A DNA stretch of 64,000 nt, from the NCBI GenBank assembly GCA_963281155.1, contig CAUJLY010000006.1, positions 7,688,001 through 7,752,000 on the forward strand. The letters run 5' to 3'. Source of the DNA: Rhabditophanes sp. KR3021 (Eukaryota > Nematoda > Chromadorea > Rhabditida > Alloionematidae). The translations under genes and the position numbers were made by a program. Shown in pieces: positions 44,379-58,300 of the stretch (position 1 is the first letter of the stretch; every line of letters begins with the position of its first letter). Under the pieces are notes generated by a model, which ran no database searches, was not told the origin of the DNA, and saw nothing but the letters and a program-made list of their open reading frames with translations.

Positions 44379-45734
44379 TTACACTGAAACTCCAGTTGAG
44401 GGTAAGTGATTAACAGGCGAATTTTGGATTTGTGATTTCTTTTGCAAATTTGTTGAACCAGTTGGATTTATATAAATATGCGACTTGGCACCAGAGCTTG
44501 TAACCCAACTATTTTTTGTATTATACGCCAATCTGTATTGAGCGTAATTTATTTTGATCCACGGCACCCATCGGAAAGCATACTTAAATCCAAGACAAAA
44601 TCTCTCATTCATAAAGTAATAAATAAATGGGTTAACGATACTGGATGACATGCCAAGAAGATAAATGTTGATAAATAAGTAATTTTCGACTTTGGGATCA
44701 AGATAACTGAACACATATTGCTTCAACAAAAAGTATAAATTGTATGGTAACCACATGAAGGTGAATGCTACTACGATCAAAGCTAGCATGTTTCCAGCCT
44801 AAATTGAAAAGTTGATTAGGTTACCTAAAAGTTCAATTACCTTTCTTTTGGCTTTCAAAGAATCCTTTTGGATAGTATCTCCGATGTTCTTTGACTTCCT
44901 CAAGACCATTACAGTTTTACCGTAAGTAAAACAAATTATGGCCAGAGGAATGACGTATTGTACAATGATTAAGCCGTGATTATATCTGAAATAGTTATTT
45001 TAATCATTCAAGTAGGAACTTTTGCCCGAAACTTACAGCTTAAATAAAGTACTAGTACTTCTGTTTCCATCAATGAAGTTGTCCTGAGAACAAACTGTAT
45101 CCTTGAAAATATAATCCCCATCCCAAAAGTAATAAGTGTCCATTTTGGAGGCCAAGTACGATGGAAGCCCCAAAAGGAATGAAACAACCCAAATGACAAA
45201 GATAATTCCTAATGTTTGATTACGGCCAGGTCTTTTACGAAGTGGATAGATAATGGCCATGTATCTGTCAATAGACAATACAATCATTGTAAAGACCGAG
45301 ACGCAAATTGGAGTAATTCCCATCAAATTATTAACAGGGCAATAAAAATTGCCAAAAGTCCAATTATAATATAAATTATAGCTCCCAGAAAAGCCAGTGT
45401 TAAAGATGGTAATGGAAATATCGGCCACGGCCAAATTAAGTAAGTAATAATTAGTGACCGTTCTCATTCTCTCGTGATTTAAGATAATCCAAACTACAGT
45501 AAGGTTTCCGCCCACAGCTGCGCCAATCACCACAACAAAAAATAAAATATACAAACATGAGATCAAAAATGTATGATTAATTGGAAAAGGAAAACAGTTA
45601 AGGGTATTTCCGCCAAAGTAGATAGATATATTTTCACAAGAACAACCCGTCTCAACAAGTGAATACATAACGGCGGTTGTTAGCTGATCAATTCTCCCCA
45701 TATTTGTGCACATTGTGTCGTTTCCCTTTTCCAT
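44379..45734 (-). CDS. Tachykinin-receptor-like neuropeptide GPCR
   Basis: Three exons: 45734-45037, 44985-44841 and 44798-44379, giving 420 aa (introns 51 and 42 bp). Seven membrane segments are present. Motifs are MRTVTNYYLLNLAVAD (TM2), FYCPVNN with the conserved TM3 cysteine, SIDRYMAIIYPLRKR (DRY and second intracellular loop), FMWLPYNLYFLLKQ (TM6, with Met replacing Cys of CWxP), and SSSIVNPFIYYFMNERFCLGFKYAFRWVPWI (NPxxY, then helix 8). The NERF-x-LGFKxAFRW block is characteristic of tachykinin receptors. The N-terminus has three N-glycosylation motifs (NDT, NIS, NHT) and several cysteines. The expected role is plasma-membrane sensing of a tachykinin-like peptide. It lies about 5.3 kb from another peptide GPCR on the same strand, but the two are not close paralogues. 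An AG acceptor-like site lies 5 nt before the ATG. Confidence 0.95.
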
Positions 45735-48700
45735 TTTTACTGATGTACCACCGGTAAGAAATGAACTTTAGATTTGTTTCAAACAAAAATAGACGAAAAT
45801 TATTTTCAAAATATAGCCGATTGGTGTGTATAAACCTAAATTTATAAATAAAATAAGGACAGTACTATGATTTGACATTCAAGTCACTTTCGTCGCCATC
45901 ATTATATTTGTACTTAATAGCCTACTTTATATGTAGACCCACATGGCAAAATATTAAGATGAATACTGAGCGATGTATAGTTTTGCGATTGTATAAGGTT
46001 ATCTCGCCTATCATGGCAATAAAAATGAATATGTACATAAACATATCCGAATTTATGTATATTACATACAATTATTACTAAAAAATTGAAGTGTCCTGAA
46101 GCCGCCCTTCAATTAATAAGAAAAGCCATAGATAAGTTTAAATGAGGAAAATATGTTATGTAATTAAAAGGAGAAGAATGTTTCAAACAAATGTGATGCT
46201 AATATATTCTTAGTCGTAATAAAATATTTGGAGTGATGTGCTTAATCATCAAGCCTTTTTGAAATGTGGTGGGCTACAAGAAATGATATAAGACAAAAAC
46301 TTATTCATGAATGTATGCCTATAATTTTTTAATGAAAAGTTTGACTTTAAGTTCAGTCTAAATGGTAGAGGATGTGTTTGTAATTGACACATGTCCTGAG
46401 ATTCTTAAAATTGACTAAGTTTCCGCCCAGCCAAAGTGTCAAAAAGTGCAAGTAATCCGGACTAACAATAAATGTTCTCCCTAGGCTTGGAATTTTTTGT
46501 TTCTTTTCTCATGTCCGAAAAAATCAAGCACAAAATATTAAATGAATTGGGCAAGAAGATTGTTTATAATTAGAAATAATGAATAAACAAGAATATATCT
46601 AATTAGAAATTTGTATCCTTTTCTCTGAAGAGCTCAATGAATACAAAACCCTACTCATTTTTGTGGGAATTTAGGGCTTTGTGAAATTGGTATAATTAAA
46701 TTAATATTTCTTAAATAATTACTTGTCAGTTATTTTGAATAAATGAAAAGCTGGTGGTGATTAAAATTAAAAGAGAGAGTGAATAAATTAATATTAGAAA
46801 AGAATATTGCATTTATTTGTTTATTTATTAATAATTACAAGGGAAGAATGAAGCAAACAGATGGATAAATGTCCTTATCATAAATAGAAATTCGCTTTGG
46901 CTATAATTTTTTTACATATTTAATAATGTTTAAGCTAATACAGAGAAAAGGGCCTGATCTAAAATAATTATCCTTTGGTAAAGTAATTAAAGGAATGTGA
47001 TTATTATGAAACAAAAAAGTGTTAGCTTCGCATAATGGATGTTTGTACAATTTCGAATTATGTATGACCTCAAAGGGCTGGGTGTTTAATTTATATTAGG
47101 GTGATTACATTTATCAAAAACAGTAAGCTTATTAAATAATAAAAAGAATATGACATGAATTTTGTTACTTAAAAGGCGATTCGAGATAATTCAATTATAA
47201 TGAAAATGACTTTTCTGTGGGATATATTGACTAGTTTTTAATTTGCATATTTTTAAAAATACTTAGAAAGATGTTTTTGAAAGCAAAGATCAAATAAAAC
47301 AAAATAATGTGATAAACAGTCTGCTTATTTGAACTTCCCCATTGAAAGGATATATGCTTTTAGAGATATCTTGTCTGAGAGTTTACGTTCCGATGGAAAA
47401 AGTAACACTAAATCGCTTTTATATATCTTTAAATTAAATATAACGGGTCTATCAGTTATTCCTGAATGCACATAAACTGCTCATAAAAATATATGCAAGG
47501 ATTTGAATCGTTTCACACAAAAATAATGTCTGTTTTTTCAATCCCCGTAAAAATGTTAATTTATTTTTGTCATTTGGATAATGCATAAAATATTGCAAAA
47601 ATGTAATCTTTATAATATAATGGCCAAGCAAGTAATATCAAGAGATGATACTCTCTTGTTATTGCTATTGCATGGAACAAACTTGCTGATTGTAAAGTGA
47701 ATGCTTTTATTAGGATATAGAAACCTTTATATATATAGGCATCGACCCTTATTATTACAGCGAAAACTCTTTAAATGTTTGATATAGCAAAGGAATGTTT
47801 TTGTATGTGAAAATAAAAGGCAACACCCATATTGTAATATGTTTTTTTATTATCTACTAACTTATGGCCACCGAAAATACAGAAAAAATGAAGTAAAAGA
47901 AGTAAGGAAAATGAATTGTTGATTTAATAAAAATACCTCTTAACAATGCATGAACCTCATATTCAAATACCATCATAGTAAACGCGTCTTTTTTTGTCCT
48001 CTTTATACGATTAAACATTAAAAATAAGTTGACTGTGAAGTGGGTGATATATTTTGTGAAGTTAATGAACGTATGTTCCAGAATCAAGTATTCTTAAAAA
48101 AATATTCAAACAAAAAGTTCCACGATAAAAGCCGCATATATTCCTAAAAGTGTGAAGACACATTTTAAATATATGAATTCAGCCATATAATCTCTACAAC
48201 CGAATTATATCTTCCCACAACTCTTTTCAAATAATTGCCTACCAATTATTTAGCATTAGTTTTGACAAACTGTGTGAATTTTTGTGATAATATTCATCAA
48301 CGTAAAAAGTACTTCTTAGAAAATAACTTTCTTGTTTGTTGATACCAATAATAGAATACATATGTGTTTATGCATACCTAACTATCTTGATGCCAATATT
48401 CAAAATTAAAACTTAAACGCACTCCAAAAGGATTTGCATTCATGGAATAAACTTTCTTCTTTATCAAAAATCTACTTTCAATCTCAATTGTATTGGTTTA
48501 AAAAAGCAAAAGACACGATATGGTGTATTCAAGCTAGATTGTTTAAAATGACACTGGCACCAAATTGGCATTCAAAGAAATAATAATTATTTAAATATAT
48601 ACAGATATACATGTATGATTATGACACTTTATAGAATTTGTTAGAACTAATATTCTAAAGAACCTTTTTATTGAAAACGGCAATAAAAGATATTACATTT

Positions 48701-49258
48701 TATAATTAGTAGTTAATGGAAAAAAGATTAGCGTAAATTAAGTTACATTAGCTAAAGCTAAGAAATTGCGATTTAATAAATAAAAAAGTGAGGGATAATG
48801 TATATTTTGAAGTACGTCGAAAAAACTGCTTATATTATTAATAATCTGGCTGTGGTGGCTAGGATCAACTTTTAAGTAACAATAAATATCTAGAAAACAA
48901 ATTCCTTTTTGAAAGATGAAATTCCTTACAAATTATGTTTCTTTAAACCCATTGCTTGTTTAGACGTTTAATTATACTAAGTAGTCATTTCCGTGTTCTT
49001 GATAAACAAATAAATGTTTTTAATAAAAAATATAATATTGAATCGTCAAATATGTGTGGACACATTTATTTTTTATTAGCAGAGAAAGATATTTAAACAA
49101 TATTATCATTTGATTTAATTAATTAAAAATAATTTCTTAGGACCACGCAAAATGAGACAAATAAATATAATGGTTAACTTTATTTTGTTTGAATAAACAA
49201 GACACTTAATTAGCAAGGGGAGAGATCAGAAATTTATTTGTTAATTACGTTTCAAGAA
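45735..49258. other. Intergenic region
   Basis: About 3.5 kb between the tachykinin-type receptor (5' side) and the long Clc-like gene (3' side). No supported exon, RNA gene or clear repeat was seen; open frames at 45872-46081 and 47857-48087 are unremarkable. Confidence 0.45.
49233..49238 (-). terminator. polyadenylation signal AATAAA
   Basis: TTTATT on the plus strand gives AATAAA about 20 nt past the stop of the long Clc-like gene. Position is plausible, but the motif is common in this composition. Confidence 0.35.
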
Positions 49259-51634
49259 TCATACTACTGTTTCACTTGAAACTATTTCTTTTTTTTTGCT
49301 GGTATTGAAGTCATTCAAAGACATGCTTTCGTTTTCAAGGAATGCTATTGAGCCAGTAGATCTATCACATTCATTATCAGGATCTAAAATAGTATTTTTG
49401 GCGGACGTATTCGTGTTGGATGTAAGATTGGGTATGGGCCTTTGAATTCTACTATTACTTTTTTTCCTATAAAATCGTGCTTGCTTGGGAGAAGTTGACT
49501 CACCAGGTCTTTGTTTGTTTGGAACAAACAATTTTTTAGGTCCTTTTCCGCCTTCACTGACATTTCCAGCATGGTCCAATGAACTGTTGCTTGTTTGTGT
49601 TTCAACCATAGATTGTGTGCGTGTTTTGAGGATAGATTTAGTGGGAACAGTTGCACCTGTGCCCGCATCATCGATCAAGCTTATTTTGGCTTGTGAAAAA
49701 GATATGACTGGTTTTTGGGGAAGTAAGGGTGGTTGAATAAGTTCAAAATTCGGCTTCGCCGGTACTGGAGGTGCTAATACACCAAAGTTTGTATTCCTTA
49801 TACTTTTACTTTCAACTTCTTTCTTTACATTTGCCAATGACTCGATAACTCCAAATGACGTACCAACAGGTATTGTGTTCAGCAGAATTGTGTTTGGCTT
49901 TAAGTACTCATTTTCAGGGGAAGCAAAGTTTGTGCCAATTGCATTAGCTTCTTGACAGTAAATGGTGCTGTAAACGTCATCACTATTGCTGTAATTAAAA
50001 TTAATTGAATTAAGAGAAAAAAGAATTTTTAGCTCAAAACATCAGGCGAATGTTAATTAGACAACATTTTTATACATTGTGCCGTCACTTTTACCAAAGT
50101 ACTAAGCCAAAGAAAAAAGTTAAAAAATTGAATTGATGATTCTACACCAAAAAATGACTTACTCATTATCAAAAGAAGTTAACGTTGTTCGGTCATTAGC
50201 CCCATCGCCATCTCTACTCGTAATGTCAGTTATTTTTGGCAATTTTTTACGAGGTCTGTTTTGGACAGGAACATACTCATAAGTTGTGTCCGAAAAATTA
50301 GTTGAAACATTGTCAAATGCGACTCTTGCATTGGTGTCTTTAAAGGAAACATTTAAATTGGAATTAGATGAAGAAAATGTTCGATTGCAGGTATTATCTA
50401 GGGACTTTTCATGGCTCAGTGGTTTTCTCATTGACATCGATGTGGCCGGTCTTCTTTCAGATTGACCATGAGATTGTAATTGCATATTATTAAGGTTATT
50501 GTTGATCACATTTCCGATAGGTTCTGAGGCAAAGCTTGGATTAAAGTTACCGGCATTTGATGAGAGAGTTGAGTTGTCGAAGCGGCGGAAATTGGGAACT
50601 GAATTGGAACGTTGAAAACCCATAAATCGTTCTTGCGACTCGTTCATTTGTAGCTGTTGAGGGCCACCATTATGCACATTATTTCGTTCATGTTGACTTC
50701 TCGCTGTATGTTGATTTTTTTTGTGCACTCTCATAGAACGTATGCAATCTCTTTCAAATTTTTTAAATGCGGACGAGTCAACTTTATACACAGCTGAAAA
50801 TGAACGTTTAAAATTGCTAGAATGTTCAGAACTTTGTGTGCTTATTCGGAGTAAGGGATCTTCCGAATTTTCAACATCAATTTTAATTATCTTTGCTTTA
50901 TTAAAAGATATTAATAACGTTATACATCCTAAGGCCGATGCAATTATATGCAATATCGTAGAAATAGCAGAACCATAAAATGCCCATCCAATATATTGCT
51001 CATAGATTCCTTCATCTTGTTTAATGACGTTGTTGTCTTGATAGTTGGCCCAAATATAAAATACCAAGTTGCCAATAATTGCAAATAAGGCTAAATTATA
51101 AATATTAGTTCTATGAGTAAAAATGTACTAATTACCTGCAATTAAAACCAATATCGTTGAAAAGCATGTTAAAGTTTTATGGCAAAAGGCACAAATACCG
51201 GTCAACAAGGAAACACCTGATGCAATTATCGACAAAACAAATGCAGCTAAGGCAATTGATTTCCAAGCTAGCCATTGATGTTGATTTGCATCATCTTGAA
51301 GTTTATTTTCATCATAATTATGTTCATACAAATCCTCTGGATCAATGTAATAATCAAACTTATAAACACACATAAATTGTGGCAATGAAAATTTGTCAAA
51401 AGGAGACCCTTGATCAGCTAGTCTGTATAAGCTTTCGTAATATTCCTTAGTTCGACCATAATCGTTTGAATAATCACGTTTACAATCTAACCATAACCCA
51501 TGATGATGTTCAGTTCTACCCTCCTCCAGGTAAGCATACTGCCAACTCGGTGAAATAAGCGAAATCAGGCCAGTAATAAAGGCAAGCAATTCAATAGCAA
51601 AGAATATTGCCAAAGGGAATCTTCGTTTAACCAT
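49259..51634 (-). CDS. Claudin/Clc-like tetraspan protein with long cytosolic tail
   Basis: Exons 51634-51136, 51090-50163 and 49988-49259 join in frame to 718 aa. The ATG at 51634 is chosen because it puts the first membrane helix directly at the N-terminus; an upstream in-frame ATG at 51688 would add 18 residues. Four hydrophobic segments span roughly residues 7-30, 122-147, 150-175 and 205-230. The first loop has the claudin W...GLW...C...C signature (SPSWQ, HHGLWLDC, FMCVYKFD). The remaining ~480 residues are a hydrophilic cytosolic tail rich in Ser, Asn and Arg, with proline motifs (PPVPAKP, PPLLPQKP) suited to SH3 binding, and the protein ends SSETVV, a class I PDZ-type ligand. It probably acts at cell-cell contacts or as a channel-associated tetraspan. 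It is paralogous to the gene at 53859-55375. Confidence 0.9.
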
Positions 51635-53858
51635 AATAGTTTTGACCAAAGTAGTATATTTAGGATAATAATTTATATAAATAAGCAAAATAAATTTAAC
51701 TTAATTTAATGTGTGTTCATGAATGTACATTACTAAAAAATATATCACATTATAACAACAATAATGGATGAATAATAGTTTAAGTGTGTTAAGTTGACGA
51801 TTTTGACAGATCAAAAACAATTAATTATATGCTGAAGTCATCAAACAATGCAAAAATTGTCAACAGGTATATCCAGTAAAATTAACAAAGATCATATAAA
51901 CATTTAGACTAAAAAGAGATATGTGAAATATATTCTGATGATCGCTCCAAGATAAAATACTTAGTAAGAATATATAAAAATGTATGAATAAGTATGTATT
52001 TTTGTTTAATATGCCCGTGATATAAGAATAAGTTATTTCAAGGTTATCATTATTGGTAAATCTTAGGTGATAATAAACTTTTATATTGATAAACAATTAA
52101 CTTTTAGTATGATGAAGTAGTTACATGTATATCTTCGAACGATCTTTTTAGGGAAGCGATGCGCGCCTATTATAAAAATATACTAAACCATGCAAAAATA
52201 TACCAACATACCAATTTCTCCCTCAATAATATTGACTATTGAAATCAAGTAAAAGTGTGTGGTAACAACAAATACACTTCGGATAGAATGCAATTAATAA
52301 GTGTTACCAAAACAGTAAAGGAGCAACATTCTTTATTAATAATATATTGAAATAAATTTTGGTTGGTTTATCTACAGTCGCCACTAGACAACGAGTGCAG
52401 GGCGAGGAAATGTTTTTGCTTCCAGCATCCCCAAAACGTTGATCATGACCTAAATTGCTGAGAAAGAGTTGTAAAATTTGGGATGGGGAGTATAATGATG
52501 TTTTTACGTATATCTTTACATATACTTTGCTGCCCATGATTTTGATTCTTTGTTAATAGACAAAGTTACCAGCTTTGGATGGCGGAAGGTTTGTGGCGTA
52601 CCAGGGTCTATTTTAAATTACCTCTAGCTTTTATTTATTCGAACAAACACATGCCAATTCCGATTAAATCGCTGCTAACTACAGACCATCATCAATTAAC
52701 GATGAGTCATTTCTTTCTCAGTGCCATCTTTCTTCTGTAAAATTAGAATATTTACTCCTAAACATATCCCATTCAAACAAACCTGTCTTTTAATGACTTC
52801 AATCATGTCATTTATACATTTTATATAAATATACAAAATTTAGAGGTGAAACTTAAAAGTCACAAGTAAATTAAAGTTTATATAATAGAAAATAGAGACC
52901 TTGAGAACAAAACAATAAACATATATAAATTTTAAAAAAGATCCAGATATAAATTAAATGCAACAAAAAAGGATTATTACGGGTCATGCATAATTCACAA
53001 AAAGAAAAAAAAATATTTTTTTAAAAATGAATATTACTCCCAATTGGGTAAGTCAAAAAGCTTTTTTTTTATATCAAAATGTAGCTAAGAGGTAGTTCTA
53101 CAAGTCTGTTAAAAAATATTTAAAAAAATATTTAATTTTAAGGATTTTTGAAGCTGGTCCATTTTTTGTAAATACATAAGGGAAAAAAAATATTTTATAG
53201 TTTTTCAAAAATTGCTGAACGGAAATTAATTTTTTTAAAAGTATTAAAAAGCATTTAATCTGTTTTAATAGGCATTTTAAATATAATTCTGAAAAAAAAT
53301 AATTTAAAGCTTTTGAGGGCATTTTAAACAAAAATTGTATGTTTTTAAAAGTAATTTTTTGTCCACAAAGGCTTTAACAAAAAATATTTTTCTTTATAGT
53401 AACATATAGATAAGAATCAGTTCTATTAATCTGTTAAGAGTAAATTTAAAAAAAAAATGATTTTTGAAGTTTTTCATAGGTGGCCCACTTTTTTTAAAAC
53501 TAAAATGTACCTTTTTTTTAAAAATGGTAAATTGTGACCGGAGGGGTTGATCAAAAAACACTTTTTTTATGTCAAAATATAGCTGAGACTTAGCTCTACA
53601 AAACTGTTAAGAAATTTTTAAAAACGATTGATTTTTTGAGGTTTTTTGGAAGTGGCCCACTTTTTTTGTGAATCATGTATTCACCGATTATTACAAGTAA
53701 ATTACAAATGAAAGGAACATTCAATTATGTGTTATGAAATGTGTATGCTTATTTATAAAAACAAGAGGACTTTTATATATAATTTAATAAACTATATATT
53801 ATGTATATTTGCTTGAGGAAGTGTTTGTTTATGATGGTTTTTGCAGGCAATAATAAGA
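51635..53858. other. Intergenic region between Clc-like paralogues
   Basis: About 2.2 kb. The left half shows nothing recognised; the right half holds degenerate repeat units at 53052-53675. No coding exon is supported. Confidence 0.5.
53052..53675. repeat. Degenerate repeat, three recognisable copies
   Basis: Copies at about 53052-53175, 53402-53500 and 53547-53675 share the order TCAAAATRTAGCT, a TAGCTCTACAA-like block, CTGTTAAGAA, a T-rich/A-rich spacer, GATTTTTGAAG and a GGTGGCCCACTTTTTTT-like end. Spacing is irregular (about 340 then 160 nt). Copies are diverged. They could be decayed mobile-element fragments or an old tandem array; no coding capacity was seen. Confidence 0.6.
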
Positions 53859-55375
53859 TTAAACACATGTTTCTGATTTTCTTCTAATTCGGGGTTGTAA
53901 TAATTCTCCCCCATAAGGTCTATTGACTAATTCAGGCATAGATTCAGCTACTGTTCTTTCGAATTCATCATTTTTTGTATGATAGGTGACTGGTCTAAGG
54001 TTTGAGTTTGCATTTTGTTGGTAATTGTAAAGTTGTGGTTCAAATTCCATTGATCTTCCAATGTTGGTAACATTTGTTCTTGAGGATCTGTTGACTGAGA
54101 ATAGATCTGATGGATCTGATTTTCCAGACAATGAAAAGTAAGTGAAAATCATTGCGACTAATACAGCAAAGAAGTGTGCAAAGCATGCTGCCAATTGGAA
54201 GAAAAAAGCTGGTCCGACTTTTTGCTAAAAACAAACAGATATAAAAATTAATGGGTACAACAAATACGTGTTTAATGTAATGTGATCCAAATTGTATGGA
54301 TAGAATAAAATTATGGTAACAATAGTTAATTGGCTGATCATTCGAAAAAGTAAATATTTTTTATTTACATTGGTTTATCTTGCGAACAAGAAAAGGCCAT
54401 CATTATTGTTTGGTGGGAAAATTGCTGACTTACCTCATATGTTCCAACAATTCCCTTGATAAAACGATTGTCTGCTCTGTGCGAATAAAAGAAGAAAAGT
54501 CCTTCAGCGATTGCAGATATAAAGCCTGGATAAAAAGTTGAATTATTATTTTGAATGGACAGTATTAAATTTTAGATTAACTTCAACACTACTACAATAT
54601 GTTTAAATCAGACCTTTGTAATATGTAGTCCATTCACATGAGCGAACTTTTTAGATTACCGTAAATAACACAGACATAATACACATATTAAAATCTGATC
54701 GAATCCATTCAACATTTCTTTCAAAGAGTAAACTTACATGTTAAGACAGCTATAGAAGTATAGATTAGAGCTAATGTTTTATAACAGCATGCGCATAATC
54801 CAATGAAAATTGACAAAGAAGCTGTCAACAAGGCTACAAAAAGCATGATCAAGGTTGCCGTGTGCCATCCTATAATAAAAATAATTAGAGTTGCAATTTA
54901 GGTTGCTGAGCATATTTTTAACAGGTAACATCAAAGGAATTTGTATGTATTAAACCGATTAAGTATCACATTAACAAACAGGCAACGTTAAACTGACCAT
55001 AAAATTTGTGTCTATTTACTTCACCAACTGGACTGTTGTCATCTTCAATATCAAAAGTTCCTGAATATTTGTCGTAATCGAATTTGTAAACACAATGAAG
55101 TGGTTCAGAAATAGTGGCATATCTGAAAAATTGTGTTGTTGGGTATATTTTTACCGAATCTTTCCTTACCTTCTCAGAAGAACATTTCCATCTCTTGAAT
55201 GTCTTGTACAATCTAACCAGAGCCCATGTTCATGGATTGAGTTATACTCTCTCAAATTTACAATTTGCCAAGAAGACATAAAGATGGCAGTCATAGATAG
55301 GCCCATTCCAATTGCCGTTAAGGAAGCGGCGACAATGAGACTTATTTTAATACCATAGTCACCTGTACTAGACAT
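53859..55375 (-). CDS. Claudin/Clc-like tetraspan protein, short form
   Basis: Exons 55375-55170, 55122-54998, 54869-54738, 54525-54434 and 54224-53859 join in frame to 306 aa. Four hydrophobic segments and the claudin-type first loop are clear (MSSWQ, HEHGLWLDC, LHCVYKFDYDKY). Between TM3 and TM4 a YEQ-x2-G-x-AFF segment matches the YEQYIGWAFY of the paralogue at 49259-51634. The intron entering TM3 (T/GC, phase 1) sits at the same alignment position as intron 1 of that gene. The cytosolic tail is only about 90 residues and ends RRKSETCV, a class I PDZ-type ligand. Likely a membrane protein of cell contacts or channel complexes; the family's exact function is not deducible here. An AG acceptor-like TTTTAG lies 9 nt upstream of the ATG. 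Confidence 0.92.
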
Positions 55376-58300
55376 TTTTGAAAGCTAAAACTAAGTAAGT
55401 ATTATTGAAAAACTACCACATGCGATGAACTTTAATTATAGTTAACGAAAAAGCAATGACATTTGCAATAATAAATATTGCATCTTTGAATAATGATTAT
55501 ATTTATTACTAAAAACGCAATCATAAAATTTATAGTACATTTAAATAATATACATGTGTATAACATGTTCTAAATAAAAGAAGTGATTGTAAATGACTAT
55601 GAAATCTAAAAATATGTTTTGAACGAATTTACAAACATGCTTATTTAAACGTAATAAGGGAAATGATTTATAGATATAAAAAATCTTAAACATAAATCAT
55701 GCCTAAATATTCTTCATCAGAATAGATTTAAAAGTAAAGCTGTCCGTAAGATACCTCTTCTAAAATTTTGTAGGAAAGAATGATGATGGCTGCATAAAGC
55801 TAATTTGAAATTAATGTGATAACGATCAAATAAAAATTCAATAATAGATATTATTTTGACTCGTAACTATAACATTTTGCAATAATATACATTGCACATG
55901 CTTTTTACTCCTTGAGGCTGCGCATGATGATTCACCGTTGTCTGATTGATAAAAAGATAACCAAAGAACTATAATGGCTACCTATTTGAAACCTATCAAA
56001 AGTGAATTAAACTAAATTGATTGATAAATTAACGACTGATCAAACGAAACTCATTGAAAAATGTCAAAGATCAAGATTAAAAAATTTGGGTTTTATACCC
56101 CCTATAAGTAGCAAAGTAGTATATATCTATACCTTCAGTTTAATATAAAATAGACGGCGTCATTTATTGCATCTAATGATCGCACACCCTCCATCATTTG
56201 CAGGTAAAGTAAGTATTGTATTAAAATGCACAAATAAAATACATGAGCAAGTGTACGAATGAACAGTTTCGAATATTTTCTACCACCACCAAACTACGAT
56301 GTAAATGAAATATGTTCATAGGTGCTGTTTTGTTCATCTACATATCTAGTATTTTCCTAAGATAGATGGCAAAAAGTAAGTGAGGATATGCGTACATACA
56401 CATTTATAGAGAGATATTTATGTTTGTGCATGTTGTGAGGCCTATTGCGCGCCGGTAAATGTATAATATCAAAAATGATCACCTTCTTCGACATCTCAGT
56501 TTTTGACAATTCCAGAACAAGGCCATTGCAAGAAAGGGGATGATGATTTGAGAGGAAGATTTCGATTGTGATGGTGGCAATAAAATGGATTTATATTAGT
56601 ATATATGTATTTAAGGTTCAAGTTATAGGTTTTGAGGTTTAAGGATATTGCTTTAAGTGAGTGCACGGTAAATTAATTGCATTTTTGTTAACAACAGCCA
56701 TAATATTAGAAAAGTTAATAATGAGGTAAACGCACTTTACTATATTTACAATCAGAGTCGTGGGGCAGATCATGCTGAGATAAATTGCCATTAATAATGT
56801 TCAAAGGTACACTGTTGACATAACTTAAACAGGTTCTTATTCGTTGATTAATAACTTCAAAGAAATTGAGTCATCCTTAAGAAGTTTAACAAATCAAAAG
56901 TACTACAAACAAAATAGCTTTTAGTAGATAAATTTAGATAGATTAGTATCTATTATGAAGTTGCAAAAACAAAAAGTAATCCAAACATACTTATTAGAGA
57001 AACATAAATTGTAGACATCCATCTAAAACAATTTCCACTTACCTTTTTAATTGGCAGTAATTGACAACCAAATCGTCTTGCTAAATGGATGTCAAAAATC
57101 TGGTTTTAGTTTGGATTTGAATTTAACAGTCAAATTATTTTAATAACTTTTTACTCATTTGTTCGAATGAAAGGCACAACAATTGTCTATATATGTAAAT
57201 ATAATGTAGCTTATAAATGCCCTTTAATTTTTTATTCAAAATTGTCATGACGAAAGACTTTCCCTAGGTAACAAAGTATCCGAAAAATTCCTATTCAAAT
57301 TTAATCACTTGTTTATTGTAATATCATCGAAACTAATAATCAAAAACAAATATTGTACTTATACACCATAGCAAAAATAATCCAATTTTTAGCTGATGAG
57401 AATATTATAAAACACAAATTTTTTTAAATGAAATCACACAGTTAAAAATATAAGAAATGAGAAGTTTATTGTAGGTGTATGTAACGTTTATATCATAATA
57501 TTTATTATTTCAAATCAAGCTTGCGCCAACTAATTTTTAATTCTTAATTAATTGTTCTTTGTGTGTGGTGTGGGAATATTTATGTTGAGTAATTAATTAA
57601 GTTTTAGAATCAAAATTTAGCACATTCTTTATGATAGGTTAAAGTAAGATAATGTTTCTTTATATATAATGATGTTTTATGTATTCAGTATATATTAGGG
57701 GGTTTATAAATAAATAATTAATAAAATTTAAGTAGTTCTAGGAAAAAGACAAGTTCAACATTTAATCACACAAAAGTAATCATATACTTTTATGAAGTGT
57801 ATAGACAGTTCATTTTAAAAGATATTATCGTAATCAAAGCCTCTCTAATTTACATTAAACATTCTTCTTTCCCTTAACTTTTGATTGTTATCGATGGAAG
57901 GGTAAACCTTTTGGACAAATTTTGCCTTTTATTGCATCAGAACTCTTTTTGAAATGTAATCAACCTTGCTATTGTCAAGTTAGAGGTACCTTCACGTCTT
58001 TGATTAGGTATGTTGAGGATAAATTTCGCATGTATTTGTTGATATTTATTGGACTTTGTGTCATTTAGTTTGATTATTGCCTTGTCAGTTCATAAATTGT
58101 CAGTCGCTACACTCATCACTATTAACCACACCAATTTCAATTATCAAGTATAGTAATTCGCTAGATGTGATTGTATTCTGTTTGTGTTAATTAATTCACA
58201 TAGTTCATGAACTTTTCAATGGCATTTTAATACAATACTCATTGCTGATGGAAATTGTTTGCGTCCACTTTATTGGGACCATTCAAAATATTGATACATG

